Below, piece by piece: positions 40,630 through 49,790 of a stretch of 64,000 bases of DNA. The position numbers were made by a program, and so were the translations under genes. Origin of the DNA: Yamadazyma tenuis (Eukaryota > Ascomycota > Pichiomycetes > Serinales > Debaryomycetaceae); contig NC_089464.1 of NCBI RefSeq assembly GCF_029203305.1, positions 930,001-994,000 on the forward strand, given 5' to 3'. The first letter of the stretch is position 1. Every line of letters begins with the position of its first letter. The notes under the pieces were generated by a model, which was not told the origin of the DNA, did not search any database, and saw only the letters and a list, made by a program, of their open reading frames with translations.

Positions 40630-41517
40630 CTAACAACTTTCTATCCAGTAGTCCAAGTCCATGTTTTTAATGATACTAGAAAACCCCTGCGCGGCCTTAA
40701 ACCCACAGATCTCCCTATAAGTACTTCCATTTACACTGTTGTCATTGTCAACGGTATCACCCTTAGGGTACTCCACGTGAAACACTGGCTTGTTCTGGTC
40801 TATAAAGGGCCGGTAGAGGTCACACTCGTCGTACTCCACACACTGCTCGTCCACCACCCACTCAACACTGTCAATCACAGAATCGATTATAGCACCACAG
40901 TTCTTCAACCCTATCGACATGTTCATCAGGTGAGCCTCATCTGCAAGGTACTTGATATAGTTTATGGAGTCTGTGTGAGTCAAATTCAAGCCGTTGTCAT
41001 TGTCATATCCATCTAAATTGTCTGGGTCCACCCCATCGCAACCTTTCTCCAAGGCCATCTCAAGACGGCTTATCATGATGCTCCTGGTGCTTGGTGACGA
41101 AATGTTGAGCCATCTTTCACCCTTCCAGCCATCTAAATCGTTTCCAAGGTCGGCAGCCGTGAAATTGTCAGCGTCTGGTCTCCAGTTTTCGTAGCTTCCG
41201 GCTGAAAAATAACATACCACCTTGTGACCATCATCTTGAAGGTCTTTGATGAGCTTCACCGAGCTGTCAAATAAGTCGATATCGTATACCTCGATGCTCT
41301 CGTTTGTAGACGAGAGCTTTGGAGGGTTTTGGAGGACATAATCCCATGTTGTACCTGATTCTGGCTTCCAATAGGTGGTTCTGGAAGTGGTACTGGCATT
41401 GTGGGAGTCAGACTTTTTCTTAAGTCCCAAGCCGAGTCCTAGGCCAAGTCCCAATCCTAAGGCAGTAGTAGCACCAACTGCTAAAGCCAATAGACGTGTT
41501 ATGTTCCTGCTAAGCAT
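40630..41517 (-). CDS. GH114 endo-alpha-1,4-polygalactosaminidase-like protein
   Basis: 295 aa from the ATG at 41517; the frame to 41553 starts with TTG. N-terminal membrane anchor or signal (NITRLLALAVGATTALG then a Gly-Leu run and KKK). The TIM-barrel of glycoside hydrolase family 114 follows: YWKPESGTTWDYVLQ, VEVYDIDLFDSS, KVVCYFSAGSYENWRPD, GERWLNISSPSTRSIMISRLEMALEKGCDGVDPDNLDGYDN, MSIGLKNCG, VEWVVDEQC. The DPDNLDGY motif carries the presumed acidic catalytic residue. Family members cleave galactosaminogalactan-type polymers; whether this yeast makes such a polymer is unknown, so it may act on environmental glycans. Confidence 0.88.
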   Translation of the reverse strand: MLSRNITRLLALAVGATTALGLGLGLGLGLGLKKKSDSHNASTTSRTTYWKPESGTTWDYVLQNPPKLSSTNESIEVYDIDLFDSSVKLIKDLQDDGHKVVCYFSAGSYENWRPDADNFTAADLGNDLDGWKGERWLNISSPSTRSIMISRLEMALEKGCDGVDPDNLDGYDNDNGLNLTHTDSINYIKYLADEAHLMNMSIGLKNCGAIIDSVIDSVEWVVDEQCVEYDECDLYRPFIDQNKPVFHVEYPKGDTVDNDNSVNGSTYREICGFKAAQGFSSIIKNMDLDYWIESC

Positions 41518-42104
41518 AGTTGTAGTTGTCGAACGGAATTTTTGGGCTTCCAAAAGTCCGCCAGTTTACGGGCGCGGCGCTCGTATTTATGGCTGTCAAA
41601 ATAGTTGAGAGAGCAATTGGTTGAGGTTTAGAGAGGTAGAACTGGGTAGGAGTAGATATAGGTGGGACTACGGGTACCTGTAGTACTAAAAGGATGTGTT
41701 TGTAAACCGATGTGTATCTTGAAGGGAAGTCAGGGTTGTTGAAGACAAGTGCAATGTTAAATTTAGAATCGAGGCTTGGTTACGACTGCATCAACTAAAC
41801 GGCACATGACACTAAATATATTTTCCCTGCCCTTTCAAGGCCTAGATGAGTGTGAAACTCATGTACTTAAATATGTGCATTAATATGGATAATTCATGCC
41901 TCCATGTATGTGCTGAATAATTTACGCTTCCTGTTCTGTGCTAATTGAGATTGTCCAATTTTCATCTTAATAGGATATATATCTCAATATGAATAATCAT
42001 GCTTCCTTTAATGTGCAGATAAGAAGTCTTCCTCATGTGCTAATAGGCACAGTCCAGTATGCCTCCTATGTATGGAATATGAATCAATATTCCCTGATGC
42101 AAAC
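41518..42104. other. Intergenic upstream of GH114, with a degenerate tandem duplication
   Basis: No gene. The right part contains two diverged copies of a ~104-bp unit, listed separately. Confidence 0.6.
41881..42066. repeat. Degenerate tandem duplication, period ~104 bp
   Basis: Copy 1 starts at 41881 (TAATATGGATAATTCATGCC), copy 2 at 41985 (CAATATGAATAATCATGCTT). Shared order: ATAA, TCATGCxTCC, GTGCxGATAA-like, CTTCCT, TGTGCTAAT, then GTCCA. Roughly 60-65% identical by eye. Confidence 0.6.
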
Positions 42105-43574
42105 CTAAATGTTGTGAACCATATAAAACAACAAATAGGCATTGATAGACTCAATTTCCTGTTGAGGAACCAATGTGATGATACTGTCGTCAAATTTAAG
42201 CCACTGGTTGTTCTCCGTCTTTATAAGCACCACATAGTGACCTGTGTTGACAGATCCGATATGGACCACCAAGGCAAATAGTTCGTAGAACTGGTTGGTA
42301 CTCCCTTCATTACTATCTTGTGATAAGTAGTCCGAGAGGTTGAGGTACAATGGGTTTCTGATGGGGATATCATTTTTGATGAAGGAGTTTACATTATGCT
42401 TGAATCTCTTGAGTTGGATCGATAACACCGATGACATCTTATTGATCTTCAACGACTTCTTCGGTTTCGAGTTCTTATTACAGAACTGACACTTGTAGTT
42501 TTCCAACGTTTCTTCCTTGGTAAACAAGTTTAGACAGTCGTACACGGTCGAGTGGTCTGGCAAATTCGTGAGTTCCAATGACAAGTCCATAATCGGGTCA
42601 ATAGTCCTGGTGGTATTGTCGCAATCTGAGCACATGATCAAACTCTCCAACTCTCCAGCAAAGTGCTTATGGGTGATACAGTCACAGTCCTCATACGTAT
42701 GGCCAAACACATCATTCTCCCCCATATCACTCTTTAATCTCATGTGGTCTTTGTGAAACTCGTTGAGAAGATACTGCCAAAACTCATGGGCATCTTGTTC
42801 CTCGTAGCCTGTCAACGATTTGTTCTTATACCACGAATTTATCAACAAGTTCGTCATCCCGAACGAGTCGTTATTGCTACTGGTAAAAAACTCGGTGAAG
42901 ATTTTGTCGATTGAGCAAGTGATGCACTCGCTCACATCACAATTGAAGTAGTGCTCGTCACTGTTGAAGAACTCCCGCTTCAACATGGGATTGTGGATGA
43001 GCGTCTGCAATATTGAGCTTATGAAGCACGTCGATCCGAAGTTCACAAACCCCTTGAGGCCCCGGATCGAAGTCTCTTCAGGAGTATCGTAGTGGTCGCT
43101 TGTATCATCAGATTCCGGTAACTCCAAACTCGACTCGGGCCGCACCTGGGGGTCGATAAGAGACAATACCTCGTTTCGTATGTCGTTCAAGGCCTTATCA
43201 TTGATATAGGTGTTACACTTGAAGCAATAAATCAATCCGTTTTCACTGTCAATAGCAAATACATGTTGGTTCAACTTGTAGTGATTGTATCCATGGTTGT
43301 TAATTTGACAGCCAATGTTGGGACACTGTAGGCAGATAAGATTGTTGTTGAAGTTGCAGAGCTTGCAGTTGGAACACTTCAATGCGTTGAGCTTGAGCTC
43401 AATTAGCTTGTCGGCGGAAAAAGACGAGTTGTCTTTGAGAAGCCTAAAATTATTGGACTTATTCACGAGCAAAGCAATTTTGATTGCTTGCTTGTAGGTA
43501 ATCAAGACATTTTCTCGAGCTTTGGAGTTCAACACCTGTCGAATGTGCTGACACGAACCCAAATCCTCAAACAT
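42105..43574 (-). CDS. UBP8: SAGA histone H2B deubiquitinase Ubp8
   Basis: Ubiquitin protease of the SAGA DUB module (with Sgf11, Sus1, Sgf73) that removes ubiquitin from H2B. 489 aa from the ATG at 43574; the frame just upstream begins with TTG. N-terminal ZnF-UBP with Cys/His pairs (LKCSNCKLCNF, CLQCPNIGCQ, HYKLNQHVF, YCFKCNTYI) that binds Sgf11. USP domain: GLKGFVNFGSTCFISSILQTL with catalytic C183, the QDAHEFWQYLL box, a zinc-binding pair (CSDC, CQFC) and NTGHYVVLIK with catalytic H446. TGCGAAAA lies ~72 bp upstream. Confidence 0.94.
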   Translation of the reverse strand: MFEDLGSCQHIRQVLNSKARENVLITYKQAIKIALLVNKSNNFRLLKDNSSFSADKLIELKLNALKCSNCKLCNFNNNLICLQCPNIGCQINNHGYNHYKLNQHVFAIDSENGLIYCFKCNTYINDKALNDIRNEVLSLIDPQVRPESSLELPESDDTSDHYDTPEETSIRGLKGFVNFGSTCFISSILQTLIHNPMLKREFFNSDEHYFNCDVSECITCSIDKIFTEFFTSSNNDSFGMTNLLINSWYKNKSLTGYEEQDAHEFWQYLLNEFHKDHMRLKSDMGENDVFGHTYEDCDCITHKHFAGELESLIMCSDCDNTTRTIDPIMDLSLELTNLPDHSTVYDCLNLFTKEETLENYKCQFCNKNSKPKKSLKINKMSSVLSIQLKRFKHNVNSFIKNDIPIRNPLYLNLSDYLSQDSNEGSTNQFYELFALVVHIGSVNTGHYVVLIKTENNQWLKFDDSIITLVPQQEIESINAYLLFYMVHNI

Positions 43575-43716
43575 CTTCTTTGGCCTAATGTCCAAGGGTT
43601 TGCAAGTGTCTTGTGGTAGATCAGATTTTCATCGATTTGTCAAATTGCGAAAAGGGCCCGCTCGCAGCTGGCTGCGGTGGGCATCTACATGATTTTAAAC
43701 AAGCTATAAGTCTATT

Positions 43717-44478
43717 TCAGTCGTAAAAATCGTCATCACTGTCGTCCTCTTGGATAGACTTGCCCTTGAACTTCAATCTACTGCTCGATTTTTTGTTATC
43801 TTCGTCCTCGTCCTGGTTAACCACGAGCCGTCTGTCGGAAAACTCCACCATCTTCAACTCCAACATCACATTTTCGATATCTCCAGTCTTTGTGTCGTTA
43901 CCCCCGAGTTCCGTCAATGTTATATATTGCTTGATGACGTGTTTGTTTCTGTAAATCAAAATGGTGGGGATATTCTGTTCTGGATAGTTCTCGATGGCTC
44001 GCTTGGCAGGGATATCGACAAACTTAATTTCTGGGAACCGGGCCGCCAACTGAGTGAAGATGGCCGCCAAGAGGCGACTTTGAATCATCAGATCTGATGA
44101 CAAGTGTACCAATACAAATCCTTCTTCGCTAGCCAACGTGATCTCCTTCTCGTATTCGTTCTTGGAGATGGACATCACCAGACCAAACTTGGCTCGCGAC
44201 TGCAACTCGCTCAACTCGTTCATACGCCTCTGCTTGTAGAAGTTCAAGAACTCCTCGTCTTCCTCATCTTCCAACTCAGCTAGCTCATCCAACTCTTTGT
44301 TGTCCAATCGGTTTTCATGCTGATTCTTGAGGGCTTCTTCCAATGCGTTTTCGAGCTCTTGCGTGGGCGACGGTGGTTTTTCGGGGATGATCCCATGTGC
44401 TCGCAAGATATCGTTCCACTCAGTGTCCTCATTTGGGTCCACCTCGACGGGGACCTTCATATCACTCATAGGATTCAT
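43717..44478 (-). CDS. PLP2: Phosducin-like protein Plp2
   Basis: Essential cytosolic co-factor of the CCT chaperonin in actin and tubulin folding. 253 aa from the ATG at 44478 (MNPMSDMKVPVEVDPNEDTEWNDILRAHGIIPEKPPSP); the upstream frame starts with GTG. Helical N-terminus with QHENRLDNKELDELAELEDEED, thioredoxin-fold core with GFVLVHLSSD, FPEIKFVDIPAKRAIENYPEQNIPTILIYRNKHVIKQYITLTELGG, and an acidic end DDSDDDFYD, matching Plp2 rather than Plp1. Confidence 0.93.
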   Translation of the reverse strand: MNPMSDMKVPVEVDPNEDTEWNDILRAHGIIPEKPPSPTQELENALEEALKNQHENRLDNKELDELAELEDEEDEEFLNFYKQRRMNELSELQSRAKFGLVMSISKNEYEKEITLASEEGFVLVHLSSDLMIQSRLLAAIFTQLAARFPEIKFVDIPAKRAIENYPEQNIPTILIYRNKHVIKQYITLTELGGNDTKTGDIENVMLELKMVEFSDRRLVVNQDEDEDNKKSSSRLKFKGKSIQEDDSDDDFYD

Positions 44479-45355
44479 GGTGACTTTTGACTGAAGGTGC
44501 GGTTGGTTTTGAGACCGAGTTTTCACAATGAGCGCGCACGACTGCTTGCTGATGGAGTATTCGTTTTGAGTAGAAAAGACTTGGAGGGTGAGGCAAGAGT
44601 TTGGGGGAGCGTATCAAAAAGACTGCTTGGGAGTTAGTAATTATTTCAGGCTTTTACCCGGAGTTTTCGTGGGTCTTTCCAGGTTTTTATGAGGCATATA
44701 AGCAGCTCAAGGCCATAAGTGGGTGTATAGGGAACTTCTCGAGGCGATAGTGCTTACGGGTGTTTGTATGGGTTTCTTGTGCTCTGGCCAATCATTTCAC
44801 AGAAAACACATAAACCTTTCATAAATTAGCTGTTTGACATTTAGAAGAATGATTGCAAATTGCGAAAATTACGTATTGCATTTAGTTCAATCAAAGTATT
44901 TAAATAATCAAAAGCAAACCACACCAATTAGAATTTTGGCTGGTTCCGTTAAAGCCAAGCACCCATCACTGAAAACATCACAACAATTCCAAACCACATA
45001 TCATCTTGCATATCATAAAACAGATGTTAAACAAGAGAACATCAAAAAGTATAAATGAACCTCAGCCGGTACAAATTGGCCCGAATTACATCAAAAGCCT
45101 CGTCATACCTTCCAATTCACCACTTACGCCACCCAAAGAACACCTGGCCCTCTAATCAATTACATTGGCGTTATACACAAAATAATCCAATCATGGTTAC
45201 CTGATTGCGAAAACAGCGAATTACCGACTACCATTTTTCTATCAACAAGAAACAGAAGATTCTATTAGCAATAAATATTTACAAAGTAAAAGATAATAAT
45301 AAATGTTATGATGAAGTGGAAGGCAGTGCTAGGATGACAAAGGGTTCTAGGACGA
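44479..45355. other. Intergenic between PLP2 and CYC1
   Basis: Promoter of PLP2 on the left, 3' flank of CYC1 on the right. TGCGAAAATT occurs at 44861-44870 and TGCGAAAA at 45206-45213. Short open frames at 44848-45058 and 45059-45263 look non-genuine. Confidence 0.5.
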
Positions 45356-45688
45356 TTACTTGGTGGCCTTGGCCAAGTAAGTGATCAAATCGTTTCTGTC
45401 CTTAGGCTTCTTCAAACCACCGAATGCCATCTTGGTACCAGGAATATACTTCTTGGGGTTTTCCAAGTAGTCACTCATGGTTTGCTCAGACCACTCAACA
45501 CCCTTCTTCTTGTTGGCGTCAGTGTAAGAGTAGCCGGTGGCTTGACCGGATTTTCTTCCAAACACACCATTCAAGTTAGGACCGACCTTGTGAGGTCCAC
45601 CGGCCTCAACGGTGTGACATTGCAAACATCTAGTTTTGAACAAGTTAGCACCTTTCTTTTCGTTACCCTTTTCGAATTTGGCTGGCAT
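45356..45688 (-). CDS. CYC1: Cytochrome c
   Basis: Electron carrier between complexes III and IV in the intermembrane space. 110 aa. Haem attachment CLQCH with C21, C24, H25; axial Met87 in [33 protein letters not shown] and the C-terminal helix [11 protein letters not shown]. Leucines at conserved positions avoid CTG. Promoter features: TATA element at 45754-45763 (66 bp upstream), TTTTTCGCAG at 45784-45793 and an inverted CCAAT at 45801-45805, fitting HAP-complex control. Confidence 0.98.
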   Translation of the reverse strand: MPAKFEKGNEKKGANLFKTRCLQCHTVEAGGPHKVGPNLNGVFGRKSGQATGYSYTDANKKKGVEWSEQTMSDYLENPKKYIPGTKMAFGGLKKPKDRNDLITYLAKATK

Positions 45689-46047
45689 CTTTCTTTAATT
45701 TTGTTTTGTGTTTAAGTAGTGACAAACTGAAAATTTTTTCTTTTGCCTGAGAGTATATTTATACAAATTTAGTTGTAAGATTGTTTTTCGCAGCTTTTTT
45801 ATTGGCTGGTTTTAGTTGGCCGTGGGTTACGTCCACGCACGTCGAAATTAAGGTAGCGATTTGGGATTCGGACATGGAGGAAGAGGTACCCTTATTGTAG
45901 GTGTAGTGGGTAGAGTGTGGTGTGGGTTGGGGTCAACAAGGGGTCTTCAATAGTGGAATATTGCAGTACGGCTGAGAGTCGTGCGACACTATCGGTGGAA
46001 GAGATTGCTGCGACATTTGCCGGGTGGTTTAGGAACCACCCGGCAAA
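45689..46047. promoter_or_regulatory. CYC1 promoter region
   Basis: Contains a TATATTTATA box at 45754-45763, a TTTTTCGCAG element at 45784-45793 and ATTGG (CCAAT on the coding strand) at 45801-45805, a plausible HAP2/3/4/5 site. The distal end overlaps the hairpin that abuts the CWC22 stop codon. Confidence 0.65.
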
Positions 46048-46048
46048 T
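46015..46048. repeat. Perfect 15-bp inverted repeat, 4-nt loop
   Basis: ATTTGCCGGGTGGTT (46015-46029), loop TAGG, then AACCACCCGGCAAAT (46034-46048). The last base is also the final base of the CWC22 stop codon, so the hairpin would start the CWC22 3'UTR. Confidence 0.95.
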
Positions 46049-47673
46049 CAGTGACCACTCGTACCCTGCGAGTCACGTTCGTCAGTAGCGCGGTGGTGCG
46101 GGCTGGTCGCCCGACTGGGCGTTCGGCTGGGACTCCGGCTGTAACTAGCGCTGCGACTGCTTCCACTTCTGCTATAGCTGCTGCTACCACTTCTACTGTA
46201 ACTGCCACTACCACTTCTGCTATAACTACCACTACCACTTCGACTACCAACCTCATGTCGTTCACGCTTTCTTCCTCTTTTGCGGCTCTCCAACTCGTCT
46301 CTCATCTCGTCTGTAAGCATTCCCAATCCAATGGCTGTGAAATAGTTGATTGCAAATACCAAGTCGTCTCTCTTTCCATCCATCTGAAACATCCCAGAAA
46401 GCTGTTGCATATTCCCAGTCAACTTGTCTTTTACGGTGGGCGTACCGACCTCTTCGACCATTTCCTTCAACAAAAACTTGATAAATATCCGATTTGATGA
46501 GTTGGTGTTTGCCTCAGTCAACGAGATGACTTTTAGAATAGTTACAGGTAACTTTCCAGTGGCCACCAAATATCCGTAGAGCTTGCCAAGATTCCGGATC
46601 CCGTTCAACTCGATCTGATGGATGTTTTCGTAGTTCACCTCGAAGAGCCGCGTGAACTCATGCTTGTACTTGGTGAACTTCACGCTGAGAATCTCACAGA
46701 TGGTTCCGTAGTACTTTGAGTATGTCTTCTCTTGAACACAACTTTTGATGACGATTTCGGCGAGGATTTCAGGCTTGTAGTTCAACTTAAGAAGTTTGTG
46801 TACCGACTCTTCGGACGAAAGACTGGACATGATGGTCAAGTAGACGGTTTTCTGGAGACCGATGAGCTCGGCCTGTGACATGTCTACCACCGGTTCCGCC
46901 AGGACATGTTGCTGCGGCTCTTCGGGGCGATGCTCTTCTTCAAGTGCTCCTTCCTCGAGTTCACCAAGAATTTCCCGTTTTAGCGTTTCGTACTCATGGT
47001 ACTCTTTACCGTCGTCTTTGAGTAACTTAATAGAGGCATCTAGTTCATCCTCCAAGTCTATTTCATGGCACATTTCGCCATCGATGAGAATGGCAGTAAA
47101 GTCTTTGAACCCTCTTCTCCATATTTGGAGTAGTTTTTCAATGGAACTTTTGCTAGTATTGGAGACCTGCTTTTCGTTCACCAAGTTTCTTAATTTATCG
47201 ATTATGGCGTAAACAATGTTTGTAGGGAGTACAGCACCGCTATGTTTTAGGATCCGTATCACCACACCGATGCTGTCGTCAGTGATGTTGCTCATCAAAA
47301 GTTCGAGAATTTGGAGTATCACCAAGTTGTTTACAACGTGATAGTTGACTAACTCACACACCAAGTCGATGTTCACGTACATGTTATGCAAATACTCATT
47401 TTTGAAGACAATAAGTAACCTAATGACAATTAGTTTTCCTATATCGGGCACTTTGAAGTTCAACACGTTCACCAAACTCGCATATACCCAAGCTGGTTTC
47501 CTTGAGGTTCTCTGCGATAACATCAATTTCCTTACAAGAAGACCTTTTCCCTTGAACAAATTGAGCTTGAAAAGCTCCACCGCGATCGTATCAATGTTGT
47601 GTTCGTTGAGGTTGTCTACCAATGCTTCAATCGATGTGCGGAGTCGTATCCATTCTGTAGATGTTTGTGACAT
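46048..47673 (-). CDS. CWC22: Spliceosome factor Cwc22 with Arg/Ser-rich tail
   Basis: Splicing factor needed for Prp2-dependent activation and the first step; in animals it also loads eIF4A3. 541 aa. MIF4G domain at ~10-205 (IRLRTSIEALVDNLNEHNID, LLVRKLMLSQRTSRKPAWVYASLVNVLNFKVPDIGKLIVIRLLIVFKNEY), an acidic linker, then MA3 domain at ~265-385 (LQKTVYLTIMSSLSSEESVHKLLKL). The last ~70 residues are repeated SGSGSYSRS-type units ending SRSPSRTPSRATSP, an RS-like tail as in metazoan CWC22. Divergent from the PPR gene, 62 bp apart. Confidence 0.92.
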   Translation of the reverse strand: MSQTSTEWIRLRTSIEALVDNLNEHNIDTIAVELFKLNLFKGKGLLVRKLMLSQRTSRKPAWVYASLVNVLNFKVPDIGKLIVIRLLIVFKNEYLHNMYVNIDLVCELVNYHVVNNLVILQILELLMSNITDDSIGVVIRILKHSGAVLPTNIVYAIIDKLRNLVNEKQVSNTSKSSIEKLLQIWRRGFKDFTAILIDGEMCHEIDLEDELDASIKLLKDDGKEYHEYETLKREILGELEEGALEEEHRPEEPQQHVLAEPVVDMSQAELIGLQKTVYLTIMSSLSSEESVHKLLKLNYKPEILAEIVIKSCVQEKTYSKYYGTICEILSVKFTKYKHEFTRLFEVNYENIHQIELNGIRNLGKLYGYLVATGKLPVTILKVISLTEANTNSSNRIFIKFLLKEMVEEVGTPTVKDKLTGNMQQLSGMFQMDGKRDDLVFAINYFTAIGLGMLTDEMRDELESRKRGRKRERHEVGSRSGSGSYSRSGSGSYSRSGSSSYSRSGSSRSASYSRSPSRTPSRATSPHHRATDERDSQGTSGH

Positions 47674-47735
47674 TACCGGTTGTGAGAACTAAAGATGCGA
47701 TGCGCATCAACTGAAAATATATCCTCCAAAGCGGC

Positions 47736-49748
47736 ATGAAGACCAATACGATTTTATTAGCAGGCGTGAAGCAGAAGCTTCTCGAGTTCCGAAAGTCGGG
47801 TAAAGTATTCTTGGAGCTTCAGGGTGACAGAAATACGACGAGGCAGAAGCTTCCTGACCCTTTCAAAGCTAGTACACTCAATAGATGTGTGAAGATACTA
47901 AGAAACCAATACGATGGTCTTCTTTTTGATGAGAATTCGAACGTCATAAATACGTCAAAAATCACCACCAGGGACTTGACAAACTCAAAGCTACAAGGAA
48001 AGAACCTTCTTATCTTCAAGAATCTCATGAAGTTGCGCCTGGTGGACAAAAAACCTATCGACAAGACCCTTTTCCTCACGCTTCTTGGAGTGAAACCCAA
48101 AACATTAAGAGACAAAGTGATGGTAACAAAGCAAATAGAGAAGCTTTTGCAACAAGATAATGACACTCAGAGGGCCAGGTATTTGCTCAACTTGAGTTTC
48201 TACAAAAACCCTGTTTCGATGAATAGAGTGATTGAATTCACTTTGAAGACCAGAGAAGACCAGGACAAATCTCAAAAGCTTCAGAATGTCCAGAGCGGGC
48301 TCAAGATATTGAACGACTGTAAGAAATGGGGATACAAGCCCAACGAACAAACTTATGTGATTTTGTTTGGAGGAATTGCCAGGTCTTTAGAGTATGGAGA
48401 ACTTGATCAAGAACTCACTGATACATTACTCAACTTGTACAAACTGGTGGAAAAGCCCACTTTATCCATGTTCAACTCTTTGTTGTCGTGTTTAGTTAAG
48501 AATTTGACTGATGACCAGTATGAGGCCTGGGAATTGTTCAATTCGTTGGAGGATTTCAAGCCTTCTGCTCAGACTTTCACTATATTCTTGCAAGGAATCT
48601 GGAATAACTATGATATCAAGACCAGAAATCTAACCAAAAGCTCACAGGCACCTTCTCTAGAAAAGAACAAGGAGTTCTACAGATTGGGCAATGAGCTCAT
48701 CCATGTCGCCCAGTCTATTTTGTCGAAAGTCAAAAGGGAGCAGCTTGATGAAGAGTTTGTTGTTGCCTATATCACTAGTTTTTCCCACACTATCAAGAAG
48801 CCTGGTCATGACTACAATTCAGATGCGTTGAAGCAACTCTGTGTATGGGTTCCGGAATTTAATGATTTTGTGGACAAGCACTCAGTCAAGTTGGATTCAA
48901 GTAAAGCATTAACTGAAACCAAAGCATATGAGTTCAAGAAGCTAGTAAATGACTTGAATGCAGAACAGCCCACAGAAACTTCTGACCTAGATAAAGTCAC
49001 CGCTGTAATCAACAAAAGTAGGTCTAACATTCACATCAATAAGTTCTTGTTGATGAGATTTGTCGATGGCTTATGTGAATTGGACAGACCGGTTCAATTC
49101 ATAAACAGCATTTGGTGGATCCTAAGCGACTTCGGAGGCATTGAGTTCAAGACCTTGCCCAACATCAAGTCTAACGAGTACCAAGTAGAAGTCAACTACG
49201 ATTTAGGTGTTGATGATAAACTGGAGGTTGTTGATACAAAGTTAATCCGGTTTTTTATCTTCAAAATCAACCAGATTTTCCTAAAGGAAATGAAATCAAG
49301 TTCGATTACCTTGCACTTGGTAAGATACATCCAGAAGAACGAAAGACTTGTCGACTCCTCTGTATACGACGGGCTTTTGTCGGTGCTTAATGAAGAGATT
49401 GAGTACTTCCACAGATCCATCTATAATTTGAAAAAGGAAAAAAAGTCTCTCACTAAAGAACATCTTGAGTACTTGGCCAAAAACCTAAAGCTTTACACGG
49501 ATATTTGTCCTATAGACCAAGTAAACTGGAAAAAGGTGTCTAGAATCATTGACAAGATAGTTGACTCCAACTGGCGTAATATGAGAACTTCTAAAGATAA
49601 GCTCAAATACAATCAGTTAATGGTAGATTCCTTCAAAAATTACTCCAATATCAAAGATATATCCGTGTCTTTGAATCCGTGTGTTCGGCTAGTCCAAAAA
49701 CTCAGCAGATCACCTGAAGACAAAAAGCTGTTTCAAAGATCCTATTAA
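47736..49748 (+). CDS. Pentatricopeptide-repeat protein, probably mitochondrial
   Basis: 670 aa. Contains PPR-type helical pairs, e.g. LKILNDCKKWGYKPNEQTYVILFGGIARSL, KPTLSMFNSLLSCLVKN and FKPSAQTFTIFLQGIWNNYD (residues ~185-295), with basic helical flanks and no membrane segment. PPR proteins in yeast act on mitochondrial RNA or the mitoribosome. The extreme N-terminus is only mildly presequence-like. I cannot assign it to Ccm1/Dmr1, a ribosomal subunit or another member. Confidence 0.75.
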   Translation: MKTNTILLAGVKQKLLEFRKSGKVFLELQGDRNTTRQKLPDPFKASTLNRCVKILRNQYDGLLFDENSNVINTSKITTRDLTNSKLQGKNLLIFKNLMKLRLVDKKPIDKTLFLTLLGVKPKTLRDKVMVTKQIEKLLQQDNDTQRARYLLNLSFYKNPVSMNRVIEFTLKTREDQDKSQKLQNVQSGLKILNDCKKWGYKPNEQTYVILFGGIARSLEYGELDQELTDTLLNLYKLVEKPTLSMFNSLLSCLVKNLTDDQYEAWELFNSLEDFKPSAQTFTIFLQGIWNNYDIKTRNLTKSSQAPSLEKNKEFYRLGNELIHVAQSILSKVKREQLDEEFVVAYITSFSHTIKKPGHDYNSDALKQLCVWVPEFNDFVDKHSVKLDSSKALTETKAYEFKKLVNDLNAEQPTETSDLDKVTAVINKSRSNIHINKFLLMRFVDGLCELDRPVQFINSIWWILSDFGGIEFKTLPNIKSNEYQVEVNYDLGVDDKLEVVDTKLIRFFIFKINQIFLKEMKSSSITLHLVRYIQKNERLVDSSVYDGLLSVLNEEIEYFHRSIYNLKKEKKSLTKEHLEYLAKNLKLYTDICPIDQVNWKKVSRIIDKIVDSNWRNMRTSKDKLKYNQLMVDSFKNYSNIKDISVSLNPCVRLVQKLSRSPEDKKLFQRSY

Positions 49749-49790
49749 CATCTTCAATAAAGTTCGCACTATCTTGTAAATAGCTGTATC

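Noticed and set aside
44848..45263. Short frames between PLP2 and CYC1, the second ending in a string faintly like a mitochondrial ATP-synthase subunit g start
   Set aside because: Stop codons intervene, there are no splice signals, and the resemblance is too weak to call a gene or pseudogene.
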